Positions 9,901 to 13,082 of a DNA stretch of 17,882 nucleotides are shown here, piece after piece. Source of the stretch: Fidelibacterota bacterium UBA2986 (lineage in GTDB: Bacteria > Fidelibacterota > Marinisomatia > Marinisomatales > AB-629-J13); the NCBI GenBank assembly GCA_002346675.1, contig DEAI01000003.1, positions 1 to 17,882 of the forward strand. Direction: 5' to 3'. The position numbers were made by a program, and so were the translations under genes. How positions within the stretch are numbered: the first letter of the stretch is position 1; every line of letters starts with the position of its first letter. The notes under the pieces are model-generated. The model saw nothing but the letters and a program-made list of their open reading frames with translations. It ran no database searches and had not been told where the DNA came from.

Positions 9901-10258
9901 TGTATCAGCACCAATATCAGTTGAGTTTGCCCCTACGATGGAACTAAGTAAAGTTGACTTACTCTTCCAGAATATTCCACAGGAATTTGGATTAGCGCAG
10001 AACTTTCCCAATCCATTTAACCCGGTGACCAGTATTCAGTATATGCTCCCTGAATCTGTTGAAGTTCAGCTAATTGTTTATGACTTAATGGGTAAAGAAG
10101 TAAGAACGCTCGTTAGTGGTTCACAGACTGCTGGATATAAGACTGTTGTGTGGGATTCAAGAGATGACTCTGGTATCCCTGTCAGTGCAGGAATGTATAT
10201 CTATGAATTAAGATCTGGTTCTTTCTCTGCAGTTCAAAAAATGGTATTGCTGAAATAA
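944..10258 (+). CDS. Giant (3104 aa) modular secreted surface protein with PKD, Fn3-like and novel Pro-rich repeats, type IX sorting domain
   Basis: Signal peptide at residues 1-23 (hydrophobic VILLFSLFISL, likely cut near GYS/Q). Domains in order: A1 25-166; Ig-like with CDDCDGHVHV 170-273; PKD1 279-355; A2 364-500; PKD2 507-590; PKD3 593-678; A3 686-823; PKD4 829-912; PKD5 917-1000; Fn3-like split by a jelly-roll-like insert 1005-1297; DGICC domain 1301-1401; two carboxypeptidase-regulatory-like domains 1407-1570; second split Fn3 1575-1870; Rossmann-like domain 1873-2073; two more regulatory-like domains 2079-2242; third split Fn3 2243-2480 holding DGICC domain 2 (2278-2373) after a Gly6 linker; PKD6 2481-2566; A4 2573-2708; tandem repeat pair ~2720-2890; beta-rich spacer; sorting domain 3010-3104 (NFPNPFNPVTSIQY, KMVLLK). 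Inference: an exported adhesin, scaffold or matrix protein. I see no peptidase or glycosidase motif. The frame is intact throughout. An unrecognised enzymatic role in the inserts cannot be excluded. Confidence 0.9.
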   Translation: MLSNLKVRPVILLFSLFISLGYSQNFSASLNASGGGSDYDLTFGFNSNATDAFDADYDMYAPPAPPPPAFDAALTWDGDRYYTQILAGDGDLSQHEYIVALAYGSDNLITITWDNTGWSDMMSSCVLQDAFGGVMINVDMLSETSTTLNNPAFTQLKLLVTPTDYSAPTDPTVSITSPADGSILSSGDFTVEYSTTDFTIGGAGCDDCDGHVHVLVNGSPNAYGDYMVYEAGPVSLAGVPVGDHSITVQLVDPSHQPFDPSVESTVSVTVQEEDVNSSPAASWTWSADGLTVMFSNASTDPDGDILTYSWDFGDGNSSMDESPTHMYSTDGTYEVTLTASDGELEDSSSESVTVMGDEPPSDELEFTAMMTGSGGTSTYDVTWGVHPDATDSYDSDFDMYAPPAPPPPSFDMAITWGGDRYYTQIVGSTTSEVEYGLSLQFADDGMINLSWDNSGWTSVMSSCVLEDAFGGAMISVDMLSENSLMLDNPAFNQLKLKFTPRAPVQGPDVSFSADPTSGYSPLTVAFSNMTTEGDTTISEYSWDFGDGGMSTDESPSYTYENSGTYSVSLTATDNNGIVITETMSDYIMVMEPVVITADFSGDPSVGMPPLEVSFIDMSVPSTGYELTSWSWDFGDGNMSDEQSPTHTYENLGEYTVSLTVTDDTGSSTETKEGYIRVVDIEPGDPDFALSLRADGPSFGYDLNFGFSPNATDEYDEMYDLYAPPPPPPPSFDAALIWNGDRYFTQILNGSVDDLVEHEFSISLAYDTNGLIDFTWDNTNWGVLGSFMLEDAFGGMLVSVDMTTENSLTLDNPAITSLVLKITPTGVSQPTADFSAENTSGYPPLTVSFVDESVMGSSDVVGWSWDFGDGNMSDEQNPTHSYESDGNYTVSLTITDVTGLMDTETKTDFVTVIPFSGPTAAFSADNTAGFPPLSVNFMDESTTDPGYDIVSWEWNLGDGSTSTEQNPSHIYDEGVYTVSLTVTDENGLSNELVMPGYITALFEDLWPPANLSGYAQQSESQVNVHLEWDAPEDPNNITINWDNGENNDGIGLTNGGDWSYAAKWDASDIVGYDGYYLHSVDFFPRGISTAFTLKIWMGANAGILLYEQAVNDPVYEQWNTVTLDSPVQIDASDELWIGFGLSQPAGEFPAGCDAGPAVPFYGDLLSLDGTAWESMATSYGLNYNWNIQGSISADSRGLEIGNDPIVLSNRTTNTDYSETKILPIASGQLGQPENYKLFDLNTRDFQHYKVYRNDVMLETTLDEMYDDMNVPDGVYQYYVTAQYDGGESEPTNVVEITVYFDPNVVMVDMHITLDDFPGETTWDLVDAGGNMVDSGGPYTEAGGMVDVSWALNTGDYVWTIYDAFGDGICCGWGEGSYELSMFGEVFASGGEFTTEDVVPFNVPVLIFGTLEGTVSDQDGAPLSGVDIDLSGSSLGQTGDDGTYSFEAPVGLHTVTASLMGYMTDSQTGVEILEEQTTTVDFALQGYPVVSVSGNVTGYDAPDGLSGAEVTLTGYADYGAITDGSGNFSLAGVYGDHSYNLRISKDGYQSYNEQLDVGGTDVNVGTIDLLEFTEPLWPPEGLQATVSQQTDVHLTWNPPVDPNAIELYYDDGTYENHWYVSNPPSSTNQLAVGFTYPEDCILNTGKFEMSFDPGATDFDWNVLGGSAGGPDANDVIANGTANLTGDPEGSWYFIDFGGIEIEADQWFYLSVQYRDGQTPGVDIYYAGGDGTADDAYSWYTVDGFSWSNLTGVTDLMIRALISTEFVNSIVLDPMPSTPNPNATIMRADAQPQLDEHVLAKITSIPTADPQITSPITRDLLGYNVYRDSEMIDFVVPTEAWDNDLADGTYTYFVTAQYDGGESEPSNSVTVTIEYVDVGLVIIDLDPTPTGSAIQDALQDIYPGGVMIATSLDEYDLIGMDAVFVLLGIYSSNTIIGGGAEQPLIDYINSGGNLYMEGGDMWYYDPQFQGGYDFGPEFGITAVGDGTGDLTQVVGQGFLEGYSWNYSGENNWIDQIDPANDDAFTVFRNDQVGYNCGVAHDPGSYKTIGSSFEIAGLGGNNSLEDALQGIIDFFEIGEPPGFVEGTVTLDGGMGDVSDVMISTDDGDETYADNNGTYSLSVQPGTYDVTAHLVGYQDDVETNVTVNSEQVVEIDFTLTAIPSVSVFGQVVEFGTGTPLSGATVTLSGYADFGAITAPNGSFNIDGVFSGQTYDVEVAYGNLETFTTTINVGDSDYNMGVIELSEFVYPPTDLSAQVVNYNDVVLNWHSPTGEGGGGGGNGLLTIELFTDGWASETSWDLVDQNGQIIETGEGFENDALYTMEIELETGDYTWTIYDSYGDGICCTYGEGYYQLTLDGEVIGTGGEFADMESVDFTVGARNHVNSITTSYIDGEDLPIGKGETSLVGTVDITYKTIEYNSQDESIRDRELLGYNVYRNGSLIEEVFPDTLYVNDNVPNGFHIFGVRAVYTSGISEAITVEVVVDAPLVADFEASPTDGFAPLNVQFTDLSVDFGTPIVAWFWDFGDGGSSNTPNPSHTYTMQGTYDVSLMVMDASGTTAQETKYDYINVLNEPGPGEFIASMTATGNDITYGISFGFASNATDGFDPGIDLYAPPAPPPPSFDVALTWMGDRYYTQILGVDVGVEKEFGIALQYPEDNMIVLNWNNSGWSGLGTFILQDAFGGGMINVDMTQQESLVLDNPAFTSLKLLVTAGDGPPPGDTDDIALMNNWNLMSFDVDIEENAPADVFSSLISDGNLIYVTGFGDNGSVFFDPNGPGFLNTLTSIDAGSGYWVKVFNGTNLSASGMGIPQNYGIDLQGGWNLAGFWLDPNMAPEDAFASLINSGNLVYATGFGDNGATFFDPNGPGFLNTLTALENGYGYWIKVNNAVSNFQYPAGGGFSARQIALDVNPEINKTNQFMFLNGTVSFEHIDYFVGEKVSVTTQDGILVGELEILEDGNLMTTAVYGNDNTTSGKDGAFEGEQLVFTYGDFVSAPISVEFAPTMELSKVDLLFQNIPQEFGLAQNFPNPFNPVTSIQYMLPESVEVQLIVYDLMGKEVRTLVSGSQTAGYKTVVWDSRDDSGIPVSAGMYIYELRSGSFSAVQKMVLLK
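1016..1441 (+). repeat. Domain A copy 1 (NATD...YAPPAPPPP domain)
   Basis: Residues 25-166. This is the first of four copies of a ~140-residue domain. Shared landmarks are FGFxxNATDxFD, D[ML]YAPPAPPPPxFD, GDRYYTQI, WDNxGW, LxDAFGGxMIxVDM and NPAxTxLxLxxTP. Copies 1 and 2 carry a Cys before the DAFGG segment (SSCVLQDAFGG here). I recognise the NATD/PPPP style from secreted FCB-group proteins but know no function for it. Confidence 0.8.
1778..2008 (+). repeat. PKD domain 1
   Basis: Residues 279-355, with the PKD signature YSWDFGDGNSS near residues 309-318 followed by a tail of the type SPTHxYxxxGTYEVTLTASD. PKD domains are Ig-like beta sandwiches common in extracellular and adhesive proteins. 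Confidence 0.85.
2033..2443 (+). repeat. Domain A copy 2
   Basis: Residues 364-500. It keeps every landmark of copy 1, including MYAPPAPPPPSFD at 399 onward and SSCVLEDAFGG. Confidence 0.8.
2462..2977 (+). repeat. PKD domains 2 and 3 in tandem
   Basis: Residues 507-590 and 593-678. Both open with an F-S-x-D/G-P segment and carry WDFGDG. The core of PKD3 (from 2828) is almost identical in DNA to the core of PKD4 (from 3527), which points to duplication. Confidence 0.85.
2999..3412 (+). repeat. Domain A copy 3
   Basis: Residues 686-823. The Pro segment is longest here (YA followed by seven prolines, then SFD). The Cys of copies 1 and 2 is absent (SFMLEDAFGG), so that Cys is not essential to the fold. 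Confidence 0.8.
3428..3943 (+). repeat. PKD domains 4 and 5 in tandem
   Basis: Residues 829-912 and 917-1000. PKD5 has the variant core WEWNLGDG in place of WxWDFGDG. The A-PKD-PKD order repeats the A2-PKD2-PKD3 block just upstream. Confidence 0.85.
6560..7162 (+). other. Rossmann-like (glutamine amidotransferase/ThuA-like) domain within the giant protein
   Basis: Residues 1873-2073 alternate hydrophobic strands and helices, unlike the beta domains around them: GLVIIDLD, helix SAIQDALQDI, VMIATSLDEYD, DAVFVLLGIYSSN, then LIDYINSGGNLYMEGGD, and a last helix EDALQGIIDFFEIG. The pattern suits a class I amidotransferase- or ThuA-like fold. The position after LLG where a catalytic Cys would sit reads IYSS, so the domain is probably non-catalytic. 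The fold assignment is inference. Confidence 0.5.
8384..8641 (+). repeat. PKD domain 6
   Basis: Residues 2481-2566, with WFWDFGDGGSS and HTYTMQGTYDVSL. It directly precedes A4, so PKD-A adjacency recurs near the C-terminus, far from the N-terminal array. Confidence 0.85.
8660..9067 (+). repeat. Domain A copy 4
   Basis: Residues 2573-2708: NATDGFDPGIDLYAPPAPPP and onward, GDRYYTQILG, WNNSGW, LQDAFGGGMINVDM. It lacks the Cys, like copy 3. It lies about 5.2 kb from copy 3, separated by the whole Fn3 and regulatory-domain block. Confidence 0.8.
9101..9616 (+). repeat. Tandem ~89-residue repeat pair before the sorting domain
   Basis: Two adjacent units share WNL, the segment SLIxxGNLxYxTGFGDNG, FFDPNGPGFLNTLT and GYWxKV. 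GFGDNG occurs at residues 2758 and 2847, an 89-residue period. The DNA is also close (ttygatccaaatggwcc is shared), so the duplication is rather recent or under strong constraint. 'GWNLxS...GYWVK' modules are familiar in secreted FCB proteins; their function is unknown to me. Confidence 0.8.
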
Positions 10259-10281
10259 TCAAATACTGATTCAATTACTTT

Positions 10282-10316
10282 CAGGGGGATGACATAAGTT
10301 GTCCCCCTGTTTTTTT
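10282..10316 (+). terminator. Rho-independent terminator after the giant gene
   Basis: CAGGGGGA (10282-10289) pairs exactly with TCCCCCTG (10302-10309). The inner TGAC/GTTG extends the stem to 12 pairs with two wobbles around an ATAA loop. Seven T follow (10310-10316). Confidence 0.92.
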
Positions 10317-10333
10317 ATATAGTAAATTTGATA

Positions 10334-11098
10334 ATGAATTTTAAAATACTGTCATTATGTATTGTTGTCATTTTCATAAATGATACTGAATTACTTTCTC
10401 AGTGTCCTTGGGAGGGGTTAGTAAATCCAACTAACCAGTCTGGAGTATTTCAGGGACAGGCCACAATAAATGAATTACCATTATATTCGGATGATTGGGT
10501 GGCAGCATTTGATGGAGAGGGAAACTGTGCGGGAGCAACTCAAATTACGATAGTGGACAATATCTCATATATAAATCTTGCGATTTACGGTGACGATGGA
10601 ACCTCTCAAAATATAGATGAGGGAATAAACGGAGGAGAAGAATTTTACTTGAAATTATGGATTTCTTCCGTTGATACAGTTGTTGAGTACGGTAAAAGTT
10701 TTAACTGCTGGTATAATAACAATGGCGCGCCAATGGTAGGTTGCGGAGATATTAACACGGTATATAATTTTACAAATAGTGAGCTAAGCATTAATAATGG
10801 GATTGCATATAAAGTAACGCTTAATGATAATTATCCAAATCCATCTAACTCAGGAACTACAATTTCTTTTGAAGTTAACTTATATGGAAAAATTATGTTG
10901 GATATTATTGATATTAATGGTGTTTTAATTAGCCGATTAATACAAAATAATTATAGCCCTGGTGTTTATTCAGTCTATTGGAATGGAGAAAAGAAGAGTG
11001 GAGAAAATATAGTTTCAGGTATATATTTTTACAGATTATACTATTACAAAAATAATCTAATTGAAACTCTTACAAAGAAAATGATGATTTTTAAATAA
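10334..11098 (+). CDS. Small secreted protein with type IX-type C-terminal sorting domain (254 aa)
   Basis: The ATG at 10334 is preferred to the in-frame TTG at 10328. No Shine-Dalgarno sequence is visible before either. Residues 1-22 are a signal peptide (ILSLCIVVIFI). Residues ~25-148 are a compact domain with GVFQGQATINELP, DDWVAAFDGEGNCAGA, YINLAIYGDDGT, DEGINGGEEFYLKLW and further Cys at 125 and 137; I recognise this VAAFD...GNCAGA...IYGDD module from other sorting-domain proteins, where it usually sits near the C-terminus. Residues ~159-254 are a diverged sorting domain (NYPNPSNSGTTISF, SGIYFYRL, KKMMIFK). The role is unknown; an exported surface protein is the inference. The gene begins only 17 bases after the terminator T-run of the giant gene and is visibly richer in A and T. 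Confidence 0.85.
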   Translation: MNFKILSLCIVVIFINDTELLSQCPWEGLVNPTNQSGVFQGQATINELPLYSDDWVAAFDGEGNCAGATQITIVDNISYINLAIYGDDGTSQNIDEGINGGEEFYLKLWISSVDTVVEYGKSFNCWYNNNGAPMVGCGDINTVYNFTNSELSINNGIAYKVTLNDNYPNPSNSGTTISFEVNLYGKIMLDIIDINGVLISRLIQNNYSPGVYSVYWNGEKKSGENIVSGIYFYRLYYYKNNLIETLTKKMMIFK

Positions 11099-11124
11099 AA
11101 AAGGGACAATATTTTGCCCCTTTT
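11097..11124. terminator. Bidirectional terminator between convergent genes
   Basis: AAAAGGG-A-CAA (11099-11109) pairs with TTG-C-CCCTTTT (11114-11124) around a TATT loop, with one A/C mismatch. The A-run on one side and T-run on the other let it end transcription from both the small sorting-domain gene (plus) and hsp20 (minus). It starts at the stop codon of the plus-strand gene and lies 22 bases beyond the hsp20 stop. Confidence 0.75.
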
Positions 11125-11145
11125 ATATTTAACCAGAATGTATGT

Positions 11146-11577
11146 TTAAGAAATTTTAATTTCCTTTGATTTTGATATGGTTTGCTCTGTTTTTGGAAGA
11201 ATTATTTTTAGTTCACCATTTTTAAAGGATGCGCTGATCTTATCAATATTTACATTTTCTGGCAGTGTGAATGATCTATTGAACTTTCCATATCCACGTT
11301 CAATTATGTAAACGTCTGTACGCTTTTCTGGATATAGTCGCTCTCCAGAAACAGTCAAGACACTATCATCTATATTTATTTTAACATCCTTTTTGGATAG
11401 CCCCGGAAGGTCAGCTGTAAGATTGAATTCAATCTTATTTTCATGAATATCCACACTGGGAAGCCAGTGTTCCGATTTTGTTTCTGTTGATTTTCCAAAA
11501 AAATCATCCAAAAAGTTATCCCATTCATTAATATGTGATGTCATCGATAAATTAGGTTTCCATTTTATTAAAGACAT
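11146..11577 (-). CDS. Small heat-shock protein, Hsp20/alpha-crystallin family
   Basis: 143 residues, the usual length for bacterial Hsp20. A short variable N-terminal arm (residues 1-38) has the typical DNFLDDFFG segment. The alpha-crystallin domain covers ~39-130, with FNLTADLPGLSKKDVKI, LTVSGER and the family signature A-x-x-x-N-G-x-L (A116, N120, G121, L123 in ASFKNGEL). The C-terminal IKI (140-142) is the I-x-I motif that links dimers into oligomers. Known role: an ATP-independent cytoplasmic holdase that binds unfolding proteins until DnaK/ClpB refold them. It is a single gene with its own promoter region, divergent from the aminotransferase gene. The ATG is supported by AGGAG seven bases upstream. 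Confidence 0.95.
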   Translation of the reverse strand: MSLIKWKPNLSMTSHINEWDNFLDDFFGKSTETKSEHWLPSVDIHENKIEFNLTADLPGLSKKDVKINIDDSVLTVSGERLYPEKRTDVYIIERGYGKFNRSFTLPENVNIDKISASFKNGELKIILPKTEQTISKSKEIKIS

Positions 11578-11618
11578 TGTTTTCTCCTATTTAATTTTAA
11601 ATTGTTTTCTCCTATTTA
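11576..11618 (-). repeat. Duplicated 18-bp hsp20 ribosome-binding-site element
   Basis: The 18 bases at 11576-11593 recur exactly at 11601-11618, a 25-base period. Read on the minus strand each copy has the form AAATAGGAGAAAACAAT. The copy next to hsp20 supplies AGGAG and the first bases of the start codon; the second supplies another AGGAG 25 bases upstream that is followed by ATT, not ATG. Confidence 0.85.
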
Positions 11619-11646
11619 TCAACAAAGACCATACCCAAGATAAAAT

Positions 11647-11675
11647 AATGTAATTTATACTATATTGTGCGCCAA
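11647..11675 (-). promoter_or_regulatory. Candidate hsp20 promoter
   Basis: On the minus strand TTGGCG (11675-11670) is followed after 17 bases by TACATT (11652-11647). Each matches the sigma-70 consensus at four of six positions. It would give a leader of about 60 bases that includes both copies of the AGGAG element. Confidence 0.35.
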
Positions 11676-11690
11676 AAAGGCATCTTGGCG
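11670..11690. promoter_or_regulatory. Inverted repeat with 9-base spacer, possible heat-shock operator
   Basis: CGCCAA (11670-11675), nine bases, TTGGCG (11685-11690) is a perfect inverted repeat overlapping the candidate -35 of hsp20. The N9 geometry recalls the HrcA/CIRCE operator, but the arms are shorter and the sequence differs, so the regulator is unknown. No T-run follows on either side, which argues against a terminator. Confidence 0.4.
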
Positions 11691-11712
11691 TCTAGTTTTG
11701 TCTATTTAGTAC

Positions 11713-11725
11713 TGTCATTATGACA
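11713..11725. promoter_or_regulatory. 13-bp palindrome TGTCAT-T-ATGACA
   Basis: A perfect 6-bp inverted repeat with a single-base centre, midway between the two divergent genes. It is a possible binding site for a dimeric regulator of either gene. Only the symmetry supports this. Confidence 0.3.
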
Positions 11726-11771
11726 TTCACAAGAAAACTTTAATTTAATAATGGAATAGGAGATTTAAATT

Positions 11772-11800
11772 TTGAGGGTAATTTTATACATTAATATGAT
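11772..11800 (+). promoter_or_regulatory. Candidate promoter of the aminotransferase gene
   Basis: TTGAGG (11772-11777), a 17-base spacer and TATGAT (11795-11800) fit sigma-70 with ideal spacing. Transcription would start near 11807, the A of the ATG, giving a leaderless mRNA. This agrees with the lack of a Shine-Dalgarno sequence directly before that ATG. The same bases can also be read as a small leader ORF. Confidence 0.4.
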
Positions 11801-11810
11801 TTATTTATGA
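11772..11810 (+). CDS. Possible 12-codon leader ORF overlapping the aminotransferase start
   Basis: AGGAG at 11758-11762 stands nine bases before a TTG at 11772. The frame reads MRVILYINMIYL and stops at TGA 11808-11810, overlapping the aminotransferase ATG as ATGA. If used, it would couple translation to a gene that otherwise lacks a ribosome binding site. It competes with the leaderless reading and could be chance. Confidence 0.25.
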   Translation: MRVILYINMIYL

Positions 11811-13045
11811 GTTTAGCAATATTTGGAGGAACGCCCATACGGGAAAAGCCATTCCCTGTATGGCCCCAACCTACAAGAGATATCGAAGATGAAGTTTTAA
11901 AATGTCTTCACGGTGAAAATTGGGGAATAGGAAGCAAGGTTGTTGACCGCCTCTGTGAATCTTTTTCTAACTATCATGATTCAGATTTTGCCATTGCAAC
12001 CAACTCCGGAACTACCGCGCTCTGGGTTGCACTAAAAGCCGCAGGGTTAAAGGCCGGCGATGAGGTCATCGTTCCAGCCTACACATTTATAGCTACAGCG
12101 TCAAGTGTTCTAATGGCCAATGGAATACCTGTATTTGCAGATATCGATATTAATACGGGCAATATCGACCCAAATTCAGTTAAAGAAAAAATAACTGATA
12201 GGACGAGGATGATCATACCGGTACACATTGGCGGAACACCCTGCGATCTGGATTCCCTTAGGTCCATAGCTGAATCAAACAACCTAACTATAATAGAGGA
12301 CGCAGCCCAGGCCCATGGGGCGGAATGGGATCGTAAAAAAGTAGGAGCAATTGGAACTGGCGGCTGTTTTAGTTTTCAAACTTCAAAAAATATGGCAGCA
12401 GGTGAAGGTGGTATCATAATATCCAATGATGAACAGTTCATGGATTCCTGCTTTTCATATCATAATTGTGGACGAGTAAGAAGCGGTGGCTGGTATGAGC
12501 ACAATCACCTTGGTGGTAACTTTCGAATCTCAGCGATTCAGGCAGCGCTTTTGATACCTCAATTAAAAACTTTAGATCATTTTCTAAAGGTTAGAGAATC
12601 AAACAGAAAAATATTGGAATCATCTATTTCTCATATTGATGGAATATCAACTTTACAAACATTGCCAAAAGTCACAAGGTCGGCCAACCACATTTTTATT
12701 TGCAGATATGATGAAAAACAGTTTAATGGTATCTCAAGGGATACCTTTTTCAAAGCGATGCAGGCAGAGGGTATTTATACCTACCAAGGATATAAACCTC
12801 TTTATAAAGAAAATTTGTTTATAATCGATTCATCAGAGTATCCGTGGTTGAGAGATGTTGACTATAGGAATATATCTTTGCCTTGTACTGAAAGACTCTG
12901 TGAAAAGGAATCGATATGGCTTAAGCAGAATTATTTGTTGGGTTCGCCTGAAGATACACAGGATGTCATTAATGCGTTTGAGAAGGTGACATCTGCAATG
13001 AAAGCCGAACCGAATCTCTTTCTTGATAGAGATAAAAACAACTAA
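11807..13045 (+). CDS. DegT/DnrJ/EryC1/StrS-family PLP-dependent aminotransferase
   Basis: 412 residues, within the family range. The N-terminus MSLAIFGGTPIREKPFPVWP is typical and supports this ATG. Fold type I PLP motifs are clear: SGTTA (67-71) for phosphate binding, EDAAQAHG (164-171) with the Asp that contacts the PLP ring nitrogen, and SFQTSKNMAAGEGG with Lys194 as the Schiff-base lysine. GGNFRISAIQAAL follows further on. Known family role: transfer of an amino group, usually from glutamate or glutamine, to a keto group on a nucleotide sugar or cyclitol. The substrate cannot be read from the sequence, and no sugar-nucleotide genes lie nearby. The gene is 37 bases ahead of tldD and probably shares its transcript. 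Some family members are regulators or lack transaminase activity, but Lys194 is present here. Confidence 0.9.
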   Translation: MSLAIFGGTPIREKPFPVWPQPTRDIEDEVLKCLHGENWGIGSKVVDRLCESFSNYHDSDFAIATNSGTTALWVALKAAGLKAGDEVIVPAYTFIATASSVLMANGIPVFADIDINTGNIDPNSVKEKITDRTRMIIPVHIGGTPCDLDSLRSIAESNNLTIIEDAAQAHGAEWDRKKVGAIGTGGCFSFQTSKNMAAGEGGIIISNDEQFMDSCFSYHNCGRVRSGGWYEHNHLGGNFRISAIQAALLIPQLKTLDHFLKVRESNRKILESSISHIDGISTLQTLPKVTRSANHIFICRYDEKQFNGISRDTFFKAMQAEGIYTYQGYKPLYKENLFIIDSSEYPWLRDVDYRNISLPCTERLCEKESIWLKQNYLLGSPEDTQDVINAFEKVTSAMKAEPNLFLDRDKNN

Positions 13046-13082
13046 CTTTGGCGGTATTTTTTTAATAATAATTGGAAAGACA

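Noticed and set aside
11670..11690. CGCCAA/TTGGCG repeat as a transcription terminator or true CIRCE element
   Set aside because: No T-run on either strand, and the sequence does not match the CIRCE arms TTAGCACTC/GAGTGCTAA; kept only as a possible operator.
13023..13082. Upstream TTG extension of tldD by 20 codons
   Set aside because: It overlaps the aminotransferase end and adds residues foreign to the family; the ATG at 13083 is a better start.
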